DNA of 8,379 nucleotides from Candidatus Bathyarchaeota archaeon. GTDB taxonomy: Archaea > Asgardarchaeota > Lokiarchaeia > Sigyniarchaeales > Sigyniarchaeaceae. Made by a program: the position numbers and the translations under genes. The stretch is taken from NCBI GenBank assembly GCA_014729935.1, contig WJJB01000226.1, positions 1-8,379 on the forward strand, in the 5' to 3' direction. Below, piece after piece: positions 1-5,134 of the stretch (its first letter is position 1; every line of letters starts with the position of its first letter). The notes under the pieces were generated by a model that worked only from the letters and a program-made list of their open reading frames with translations, had not been told where the DNA came from and made no database searches.

Positions 1-461
1 ACCTTGAATTTTACATCGATCTTCTTCTTCTTCAATGGTTTCACGCGGGGGGTGATATGGCTTGAATTCCCAGTAACGGCAGGTTTCATGACGTGAAATG
101 GTTTTTGGTCGAGATCGGCCGGTTTTGGAATCTTGTTAAAGATGAGCTCCTTGCCAGAAATCGTCACGCCAGTAAATTCATGATTTAGTATGATTTCTTC
201 CAACAAATCCAAGATTTCATTAACATCCACCTTCAACTTGATTGCCAAGCGCTCGAGAGGCATTTTCTCATAAATACGAGATGCACTGATAAGTTGATCG
301 ATGATTCTTTGCTTTTGTTCCTGCTTCAACTCGTACTCTTGACGCATTTCTTCATCTATCATCTCGTTGAGAAGCTCATTCAACGCTTTCGGCTTCTGAA
401 CTTCCCTGAGAAGATCCTCCAAGTCAATGGGATTCTTCCGGGGATCTCTTTCTTCGCTCAT
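1..461 (-). CDS. PCI-like winged-helix protein, C-terminus cut by window edge
   Basis: The minus-strand frame is open from an ATG at 461 to the window edge (153 codons, no stop), so the C-terminus is missing. An in-frame TAA lies upstream, and AGGAG about 10 bases before the ATG supports this start. Residues 1-66 are charged and helical, probably partly coiled coil (ELKQEQKQRIIDQL). Residues 67-108 read as a compact winged helix: MPLERLAIKLKV, then a recognition-type helix (EILDLLEEIIL) and a beta wing ending SGKELIF. This resembles the winged helix closing PCI domains (pattern xxLexLaxxLgl...ELIxxGxxxGxI...ivF) in proteasome-lid, COP9 and eIF3 subunits. Residues 109-153 look disordered and basic (LKKKKIDVKFK). 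The helical repeats that precede a full PCI domain are not visible, so a generic winged-helix DNA-binding protein is the main alternative. The reading frame is secure; the PCI assignment is moderate to low. Confidence 0.72.
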   Translation of the reverse strand, partial: MSEERDPRKNPIDLEDLLREVQKPKALNELLNEMIDEEMRQEYELKQEQKQRIIDQLISASRIYEKMPLERLAIKLKVDVNEILDLLEEIILNHEFTGVTISGKELIFNKIPKPADLDQKPFHVMKPAVTGNSSHITPRVKPLKKKKIDVKFK

Positions 462-516
462 GTTATTGCTTCTCCTCGCATGGTGGATCAGTAGTTAATG
501 CTAAATCCACGGGGAA

Positions 517-537
517 CTTCAAATAACTTTCTTTTCC
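517..537 (-). promoter_or_regulatory. Candidate archaeal promoter of the PCI-like gene
   Basis: Read on the minus strand, a purine-rich BRE-like stretch (GAAAAGAAAG) is followed directly by a TATA-like TTATTTGA. A start site about 25 bases downstream would give a leader of roughly 30-35 bases containing the AGGAG before the ATG at 461. Assigned by eye only. Confidence 0.35.
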
Positions 538-569
538 TAGATTGAATGGATATTTGTCTGTATGGAACA

Positions 570-584
570 TTCCCATCGTGGGAA
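570..584. repeat. Perfect dyad TTCCCA-TCG-TGGGAA
   Basis: Two 6-base arms, TTCCCA (570-575) and TGGGAA (579-584), are perfect reverse complements around a 3-base centre. The element lies upstream of the candidate promoter of the minus-strand PCI-like gene. It fits an operator for a dimeric regulator such as the adjacent Lrp/AsnC protein, or a small hairpin. The function is inferred and the site is short enough to arise by chance. Confidence 0.4.
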
Positions 585-754
585 ACTTGAAATCTGGCAT
601 CCCTTGCTAATTCTGCATTCAAGTCTATTAATCCGTCTTGCGAGAGAAAACCCGCCTCTTTAGTTAGTTAGGGCGTGGTTGTTCAATCCCATCACCTAGT
701 ATAACCATTTCATTCATCCATTTGTGAAATCCATGCAAGACAATGTTTTTTTCC

Positions 755-770
755 CAAATCTTAATAGTAA
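755..770 (+). promoter_or_regulatory. Candidate BRE/TATA promoter of the Lrp/AsnC gene
   Basis: CAAATC, a reasonable BRE, is followed by the TATA-like CTTAATAG roughly 40 bases before the ATG at 805. Transcription would begin near 790 and leave a leader of about 15 bases with GTGGG as a weak ribosome binding site. A single TTCCCA, matching one arm of the 570-584 dyad, directly precedes the BRE. Confidence 0.35.
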
Positions 771-804
771 AGATCGCTATTTTCCTACATGCCGTGGGCA
801 TTAG

Positions 805-1278
805 ATGAACATGGTAGCCGTGATACAAGTGTCGAAATCGAGCATCGATGATCTTGACAAGCAAATCCTTGGACTCCTGAAGGAAGATGCAAGTCAATCA
901 TACAGGGAAATTGCAGGCGTGGTAGGAAAGACGGAGGCAACCGTCCGCAGGCGGGTCAAGCGCATGATCAAGGAAAACTACATCAAGAAATTTACCATCG
1001 TTTTAAATGATAGAAAGATTAGTGATAAAAAGGTAAAAGCAACCATCAAGATCATTCCTGAATTAAAGGCATCAAAGGCCATTGCGAAAAAGATCTCGGA
1101 TCTCGAGATGGTAAACGAGGCCTATCTCCTCTCGGGGGAATGTGGTATCATGTTGAAAGTTTCAGCTGGATCTATTGAAAGCCTGACCGAATTCATAGAG
1201 AACGACCTTGGCACGATACAAGGTATCAAGTCCTTGGATACATGCTTTATCATGAAAACGTTGAAAGAGGAATACTAA
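805..1278 (+). CDS. Lrp/AsnC family transcriptional regulator
   Basis: The 157-residue product has the classic family layout. An N-terminal helix-turn-helix at about residues 13-62 opens with the signature SSIDDLDKQILGLL and continues with YREIAGVVGKTEATVRRRVKR. A linker leads to a RAM ligand-binding/oligomerisation domain at about 75-152, ending in the typical GIKSLDTCFIMKTLKE strand. Family members bind DNA as dimers or octamers and often sense amino acids; the ligand here cannot be deduced. Length is normal. The ATG at 805 is used, but the ATG at 811 is equally possible since the domain starts only at about residue 12. It converges on the coiled-coil gene with 16 bases between stops. Family members often autoregulate and act on neighbours, so the adjacent genes are candidate targets (inference). 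Confidence 0.93.
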   Translation: MNMVAVIQVSKSSIDDLDKQILGLLKEDASQSYREIAGVVGKTEATVRRRVKRMIKENYIKKFTIVLNDRKISDKKVKATIKIIPELKASKAIAKKISDLEMVNEAYLLSGECGIMLKVSAGSIESLTEFIENDLGTIQGIKSLDTCFIMKTLKEEY

Positions 1279-1290
1279 TTCTTCTTTCCT
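1279..1290 (+). terminator. Pyrimidine-rich tract after the Lrp/AsnC gene
   Basis: A T/C-rich run (TTCTTCTTTCCT) directly follows the stop codon in the 16-base gap between convergent genes. Archaeal termination commonly uses T-rich tracts without hairpins, so this is a plausible but weak terminator. Confidence 0.3.
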
Positions 1291-1294
1291 GGTT

Positions 1295-1837
1295 TCAAAA
1301 TGGTGTGGCATCGATCTCTTCTTGGATTTCCCTCACGATATCTGGATATTCCTCTTGGAACTGGTTAACGATTTCTAGCGTGGTCTTGTAGTGTTCTTGG
1401 ACCAAATGAGTCGAGATCGTTGCATCACCAGTAACCCTGTCTAATTCCTCTATCAGGATTTGCAGGCGTTCTATTCGCTGCAGGAGTGTTGCATTTTCCT
1501 TGTCCTTTTCTTTTATGGAGTCCAGTATCTTTGTTATCTTCTTTGTCTTATTTGGATGTTTCTCGATGAGCTTATCATATTGCTTGTTGAGATCCTGCAA
1601 TTCTTCCTTCAGCTCGAGATGGCGCGTCTCAAGTTCCTTGAGTTCCTGCTTCAACCTGAATTTCTGGAATGGAGCAATCGTTTCGGGGTGACTTGACTTG
1701 TTAACCTTATCCATTTGTTCATTGAAAAATTGGAATTTGATGATAGTTCGTCGGATAGCTTCCCTCATCTGCTTTGCATGGTCAAACATCGGTTCATCAC
1801 TTACAGTTTGCTCCCCCTTCCCCATCACCATCATCAT
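1295..1837 (-). CDS. Coiled-coil protein of unknown function
   Basis: I do not recognise this 180-residue protein. Residues 18-45 form an amphipathic helix (FDHAKQMREAIRRTIIKFQF). Residues about 58-135 are a long, strongly charged coiled coil with heptad-like Leu/Ile spacing (LKQELKELETRHLELKEEL, later LLQRIERLQILIEELDRV), broken near residue 95 by HPNKTKK. Residues 143-176 are a further acidic helix. There is no signal peptide, membrane segment or Cys/His metal motif, so it is probably cytosolic. The start is ambiguous: ATG codons lie at residues 1-3, 5 and 17, and no clear ribosome binding site precedes the first. It diverges from the proteasome beta gene with a shared 99-base upstream region, so co-regulation is possible. 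The C-terminus (TPF) lacks the penultimate Tyr of the HbYX motif of proteasome activators. The reading frame is well supported; the function is open. Confidence 0.8.
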   Translation of the reverse strand: MMMVMGKGEQTVSDEPMFDHAKQMREAIRRTIIKFQFFNEQMDKVNKSSHPETIAPFQKFRLKQELKELETRHLELKEELQDLNKQYDKLIEKHPNKTKKITKILDSIKEKDKENATLLQRIERLQILIEELDRVTGDATISTHLVQEHYKTTLEIVNQFQEEYPDIVREIQEEIDATPF

Positions 1838-1897
1838 GAATCACGAGGGGAATCAAGTTTGGGAGAATTCGGCTTGTGAGTTAAATTGGCAATCCTC

Positions 1898-1918
1898 ATA
1901 TACATGCTAGGTGTATAT
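1898..1918. promoter_or_regulatory. Divergent promoter dyad (7-7-7 inverted repeat)
   Basis: ATATACA (1898-1904) and TGTATAT (1912-1918) are perfect 7-base inverted arms around a 7-base spacer. The region lies between the divergent coiled-coil gene (ATG at 1837) and proteasome beta gene (ATG at 1937). Each arm is TATA-like on one strand, so the element may be a symmetric pair of core promoters, an operator overlapping the TATA box, or both. On the plus strand the right arm ends about 19 bases before the ATG, which suggests a nearly leaderless transcript. Confidence 0.45.
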
Positions 1919-1936
1919 CTATTTAGTGAATTTGTA

Positions 1937-2557
1937 ATGCTCAAGATTGAAGACCTGATGAAGGATGGACGGCTTGTAACTGGAACGACAACCCTTGCCA
2001 TGGTGGTAGAAAATGCTGTTGTCGTGGCTACAGAATCCCAAGCCACCGCGGGTTACCTTGTCGCCACGAAAAACGCTCAAAAATTGTTCCAAATTTCGGA
2101 CCACGCGGCGGCAACGATTTCAGGCGGAGTTGCAGATTGCCAATACATCATTGACATGACCAAAGCTCAGGTTCGCCTTCGAGAGGTTGAGAGGGAAGCT
2201 GAACCACCGTTGAGATGGATAGCAAACATCGTGCGGAACATGCTTTTCAATGGTAGATCGTTTTATCTTTCCATGATGCTCGTCGTGGGTTATGATACCA
2301 GGGAAGAGAGCCCCAAGATATATGGTGTAGACCTGATCGGCTCCTTATTCGAGGAAGACGAGTACATGGCTTTCGGGAGTGGATCAACTTTTGCTTTGGG
2401 TGTGTTAGAAGGTAATTATTCAAAGGACATGAGCGTGGAAGACGCCATCGAACTTGCAAGGAGAGCAATTACTGCTGCAAAAAATCGGGATATTGCATCA
2501 GGCTCAAAAATACAGCTTGCGGTTGTGGACGAAGATGGATTCAGGCAAGTAGAGTAA
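1937..2557 (+). CDS. psmB: 20S proteasome beta subunit (atypical Asp17 and Arg19)
   Basis: This 206-residue protein has the archaeal proteasome beta layout: a 16-residue propeptide ending VTG, then the mature N-terminal nucleophile Thr (residue 17, TTTLAMVV). Beta subunits form the inner rings of the 20S core that degrades unfolded or tagged proteins in the cytosol. In mature numbering Thr1, Lys33 (KNAQK) and Gly47 are present. So are the counterparts of Ser129 (GSGS), Asp166 and Ser169 (RDIAS). However, the near-invariant Asp17 is Glu (ATESQATAG) and Arg19 is Gln, unlike the usual ATDxRATAG. The ATG at 1937 was chosen over an in-frame TTG at 1886 because the TTG would add 17 residues before the propeptide and run through the promoter dyad. 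No alpha subunit or ATPase lies nearby, so this may be a second, specialised beta paralogue (inference). A T-rich tract follows. Confidence 0.92.
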   Translation: MLKIEDLMKDGRLVTGTTTLAMVVENAVVVATESQATAGYLVATKNAQKLFQISDHAAATISGGVADCQYIIDMTKAQVRLREVEREAEPPLRWIANIVRNMLFNGRSFYLSMMLVVGYDTREESPKIYGVDLIGSLFEEDEYMAFGSGSTFALGVLEGNYSKDMSVEDAIELARRAITAAKNRDIASGSKIQLAVVDEDGFRQVE

Positions 2558-2561
2558 CTCA

Positions 2562-2575
2562 TTCTTTTTCTTATT
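2562..2575 (+). terminator. T-rich terminator tract after proteasome beta
   Basis: Five bases after the stop codon comes a T-rich run (TTCTTTTTCTTATT) of the type used for intrinsic termination in archaea. It separates the beta gene from the promoter-like element of the JAMM gene, so the two may be separate transcripts. Confidence 0.4.
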
Positions 2576-2582
2576 CCCTCTT

Positions 2583-2592
2583 GTAAATTTAC
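2583..2592 (+). promoter_or_regulatory. TATA-like palindrome GTAAATTTAC before the JAMM gene
   Basis: A perfect 10-base palindrome, AT-rich and TATA-like, is centred about 20 bases before the ATG at 2608. No ribosome binding site precedes that ATG, which fits a leaderless or nearly leaderless archaeal mRNA. Confidence 0.35.
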
Positions 2593-2607
2593 GATTTGCT
2601 AGTTTTT

Positions 2608-3114
2608 ATGGAAAGAGAGAGTGGTTCAAGATTGGCTCCATCATCTTTACTCCCGAAAAGTCGCAAGTACATCTTATCATTACCAAAATCGTCCATCGAC
2701 TCCTTGCAACAAGGTAGGATGGCGGGATTACCAAATGAATCCGCTGCATACCTGTTCGGGAATATTGCAGAACGTGAAGGCAAGATCATGATCCACGTGG
2801 AAATTATCATCCCAGCAAGATTACAGCAGGCTACCCCGAGTTCCTTCGAGATTGATCCCAAGGATCAATACCTTAAGTTGAAGGAAATGGAAAAGGCGTC
2901 TCTTGAGCTTGTTGGCATCGCCCATTCACACCCCGGAAGGCAATTCGTATCAGCAACTGATAGGCATTTTATGAAGAACCCAGGGCCTTTTACTAAAATA
3001 TGCTGGTTAATCGTTGGGGAATACAACAATGCAATTGAAATTGGTGCTTATTACATTGTAGATGGCGAAATTCACCAAATTCCTATCCATCTACATGGGA
3101 AAAATGGTGCGTGA
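2608..3114 (+). CDS. JAMM/MPN (JAB1/Mov34) metalloprotease-like protein
   Basis: The 168-residue protein is a single MPN domain, the fold of zinc isopeptidases such as Rpn11, CSN5 and AMSH. Residues about 20-60 hold the first strand and helix with the expected catalytic Glu44 (GLPNESAAYLFG). The metal motif at 106-118 reads HSHPGRQFVSATD, giving His106, His108, Ser115 and Asp118. All JAMM ligands are present, but six rather than the usual seven residues separate the second His from Ser. The remainder (ICWLIV, AYYIV, IPIHL) supplies the closing strands. Such enzymes remove ubiquitin-like or SAMP modifiers from substrates; no modifier, E1 or E2 gene is visible here. The ATG at 2608 is preferred to the in-frame TTG at 2596 because the latter adds only four residues. 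Position just after the proteasome gene suggests processing of proteasome substrates (inference). An inactive MPN scaffold or a small-molecule JAB hydrolase are alternatives. Confidence 0.88.
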   Translation: MERESGSRLAPSSLLPKSRKYILSLPKSSIDSLQQGRMAGLPNESAAYLFGNIAEREGKIMIHVEIIIPARLQQATPSSFEIDPKDQYLKLKEMEKASLELVGIAHSHPGRQFVSATDRHFMKNPGPFTKICWLIVGEYNNAIEIGAYYIVDGEIHQIPIHLHGKNGA

Positions 3115-3268
3115 TGAATTGAATTGGAACGAGGACCTGAATCTAAATGCAAGAATTCAAAAGGTGTGATTTCACTGGTACAACCCAGGCGACTCGCTAT
3201 CCATTAACCTGTGAATCAAGTTCCAATGCAATAGATACACTAAACCAACGTTAGCATTTTTCCGGTGC

Positions 3269-3919
3269 ATGATAATTCAAGATAATACTCCCTCGATACC
3301 AGAAACCTCTCAAGGTGAACCCAAGGAAGATAGAGAAGTGGAAAATGGAACAAGGAATGGGCAGGAGGAAAAAGGTAATTCATTCCCGCACCTCACATCC
3401 AATCCGTATTATTGCGTGCAGCAATGCTCCGGCTTTTGTTGCTCCGAGTACACGGTGCTTATAACGGTACAGGATGCTAAAAGAATCATCGATTCTATCC
3501 CCGGCATACATCCATATCAATTCCTGACATTTTACGATGAATCGGTGGAAACTTTGGACTACTATCCAGTGATAAAGATACAAGGAAAAGGATACGTTAT
3601 TGGCATGATCCAGGATGAATCTCGGAAGACTTGCCCCTTCCATACAGCACTCGGTTTATGCGGGATACACGAGTTCTCACCAATGGTTTGTAAAACATAC
3701 CCCTTCTCCCTCACCGAGAGCGGGCAACTCACGTACATTTCCAACGTGAAATGCGGGAAGCTTTTTCCCCCGATGGATGAGAGTGCCATCAAGCAGATCA
3801 TTCAGCAGTCATGGGAGGAAATAGACGAGTACCATAGATTGGTCCATGCATGGAATAAAAAGCACCAAGATGGAACCTTCAATGAATTCATGGTATTTGC
3901 GGGTTTATTGGATGAATAG
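3269..3919 (+). CDS. CxxCxxCC/YkgJ-family cysteine-cluster protein
   Basis: The 216-residue protein matches the putative zinc- or iron-chelating cysteine-cluster family (YkgJ-like). A first cluster CVQQCSGFCC (Cys49, 53, 57, 58) follows the YYC start of the domain. A second set lies in CPFHTALGLC and MVCKTYPF (Cys122, 131, 141), and Cys162 follows. The motif GxCxIHxxxPxxCxxYPF is diagnostic for the family, whose metal (Zn or Fe-S) and biochemical role are not firmly established. Residues 1-42 are a polar, Glu-rich, probably disordered extension, longer than in minimal family members. The C-terminal 50 residues are helical. There is no signal peptide. It lies 154 bases after the JAMM gene on the same strand and converges on the kinase gene with 18 bases between. 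The start ATG has only a weak GGTG before it; the domain does not begin until about residue 45, so a later start cannot be excluded. Confidence 0.85.
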   Translation: MIIQDNTPSIPETSQGEPKEDREVENGTRNGQEEKGNSFPHLTSNPYYCVQQCSGFCCSEYTVLITVQDAKRIIDSIPGIHPYQFLTFYDESVETLDYYPVIKIQGKGYVIGMIQDESRKTCPFHTALGLCGIHEFSPMVCKTYPFSLTESGQLTYISNVKCGKLFPPMDESAIKQIIQQSWEEIDEYHRLVHAWNKKHQDGTFNEFMVFAGLLDE

Positions 3920-3937
3920 ATCCAAGCTTCCAACAAT

Positions 3938-5134
3938 TCAACTAGTCTGATCTAGAATCTTGGTTATTTCTTCGATATATTGCCCTGCAGATGGAAATCT
4001 ACTATCCACGGTCGCGTTTTTCTCGCGTTTCAGGATTTTATCCATCTCGATATTAAAAACGAGAATGAACCACTGCATCTTGTATAGGTCTACCTTTTTC
4101 TGGAAGTCTCCACCCATATCGTGAAACTCTCCATATCCTTCCAAAAATTTCCTCGAAAAAGCTGGATCGAGATCCCTGAGTCCCCAGTATTGTATCTTGA
4201 TGAAATCTTGCTCGCGGGGGCCAATTTGCCAATTATCAAAATCAATCACTGCATTAATGGAACCCGTGCTTGGATCCATGATGAAATTCTGCGGTTGGTA
4301 ATCATTGTGAAAGAGAACTGCAGTTTCTTCATCAGGAATTAACGATTCATATTCTCGGAAGTAGGCGCGGAGGCGCGATATGATTGGTTCCATCAAAGCA
4401 TGACGTGATGCTTCATCAAGTAAGTCGTCAACCCTTGAAAAGAAAAGTTCTTTCCAATCTACCATCCGTGATTCATCACCTATATCTAATATGGATTCAT
4501 GAAAACCAGGGAATTCAATCTCATGCAGGCGACCAAGGAACCTCCCTGCCTCATTAAACGCGTGTTCAACAATTTCACGTGATTTGGGATCAAGATCATT
4601 GGCATTTGCACCATTCACGCCATTTTTTTCGATGAAATCGTGCAATGAAATACCTCGAGCATAGGAGAGTATGGAATACATGTATGGTATTTGTTGCCGA
4701 GTTTCATTGTAGTAATATAGATCTTGGACAGGAATGATTGGCGGTGCATCAGCGGGAAAGATATAACTGCCTTCTTTTTTATTGGTAATATTTTTTATAT
4801 CTTGATTGAGATTATCATTATCCTGTAATTTTAACTTCCCATTGAGAATTGGGAACAGGATTTTTTCCTTTACAACATTCTCGTACCTGAATGCACTTGA
4901 AATTCTGGCACGGAATATGAGATTGGGAATTTTGTTGGAATGTGCAGCCTTGATCCTGTATATCGTGTTGATCTTTCCATCAAACGGACCGACAATGTCA
5001 ATCTCCTCCCTTCGGATATTTGAAACCTGATTAGGTAGTGCTGGTTCAAGGAGTTGCATGAACTTGCGCCATCTAACGGATTCATTACCGATCATAACCC
5101 TTTCCATGTCTGCGTTCACCCATTCCATTCTCAT
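3938..5134 (-). CDS. APH/choline-kinase-like small-molecule phosphotransferase
   Basis: The 398-residue protein has the phosphotransferase family (APH, PF01636-type) kinase fold. The N-lobe is at about 45-165, with FDGKINTIYRIKA as glycine-loop region and LIFRARIS as the strand that carries the ATP-contacting basic residue. Here that residue is Arg, which is common in this family. The catalytic loop is HNDYQPQN (His276, Asp278, Asn283) and the metal-binding segment VIDFDNW (Asp298, Asp300) follows at the usual spacing. Members phosphorylate aminoglycosides, choline, fructosamine, homoserine or sugars; the substrate is not readable here, and an antibiotic-resistance role should not be assumed. 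It is longer than typical APH (about 260-350), with a low-complexity Asn/Lys-rich insert at about 98-125. Its ATG overlaps the stop of the upstream aldolase gene in an ATGA, indicating translational coupling and probably a shared pathway. Confidence 0.88.
   Translation of the reverse strand: MRMEWVNADMERVMIGNESVRWRKFMQLLEPALPNQVSNIRREEIDIVGPFDGKINTIYRIKAAHSNKIPNLIFRARISSAFRYENVVKEKILFPILNGKLKLQDNDNLNQDIKNITNKKEGSYIFPADAPPIIPVQDLYYYNETRQQIPYMYSILSYARGISLHDFIEKNGVNGANANDLDPKSREIVEHAFNEAGRFLGRLHEIEFPGFHESILDIGDESRMVDWKELFFSRVDDLLDEASRHALMEPIISRLRAYFREYESLIPDEETAVLFHNDYQPQNFIMDPSTGSINAVIDFDNWQIGPREQDFIKIQYWGLRDLDPAFSRKFLEGYGEFHDMGGDFQKKVDLYKMQWFILVFNIEMDKILKREKNATVDSRFPSAGQYIEEITKILDQTS
5131..5134 (-). 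other. ATGA stop/start overlap linking aldolase and kinase genes
   Basis: On the minus strand the aldolase ends CCA TGA and the kinase begins ATG AGA, sharing four bases. Such overlaps typically indicate one mRNA with coupled translation. Confidence 0.85.

Larger units (their letters stand above)
462..804. other. 343-base intergenic region between divergent genes
   Basis: No convincing gene is present: open frames are short, and the plus-strand one at 294-494 mostly shadows the minus-strand coding region. The stretch separates the divergent PCI-like and Lrp/AsnC genes and should hold both promoters. It contains TATA-like elements at 517-537 and 755-770 and a perfect short dyad at 570-584. 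I see no RNA gene or tandem repeat. Confidence 0.6.

Noticed and set aside
674..695. T-loop-like GGTTGTTCAATCC suggesting a tRNA
   Set aside because: The flanking bases do not pair into a proper T stem, and no acceptor, D or anticodon arm could be found around it.
1295..1306. C-terminal HbYX-type proteasome-docking motif on the coiled-coil protein
   Set aside because: The protein ends TPF. The penultimate Tyr required for HbYX is absent.
1886..1936. Upstream TTG start extending the proteasome beta subunit by 17 residues
   Set aside because: It would run through the promoter dyad and add a hydrophobic stretch before an otherwise normal 16-residue propeptide. The ATG at 1937 fits the family.
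3123..3227. Inverted repeat ATTGGAAC (3123-3130) and GTTCCAAT (3220-3227) between the JAMM and cysteine-cluster genes
   Set aside because: Eight-base arms about 90 bases apart are readily expected by chance, and no supporting structure was seen between them.
1..3919. A complete ubiquitin-like conjugation operon
   Set aside because: No ubiquitin-like protein with a C-terminal Gly-Gly, no E1, E2 or RING-type E3 is encoded in the window. Only the JAMM-like gene and a proteasome subunit are present.
3938..5134. Antibiotic-resistance aminoglycoside phosphotransferase
   Set aside because: Only the generic kinase motifs are shared. The coupling to an aldolase points to metabolism, and no mobile-element signature surrounds the gene.
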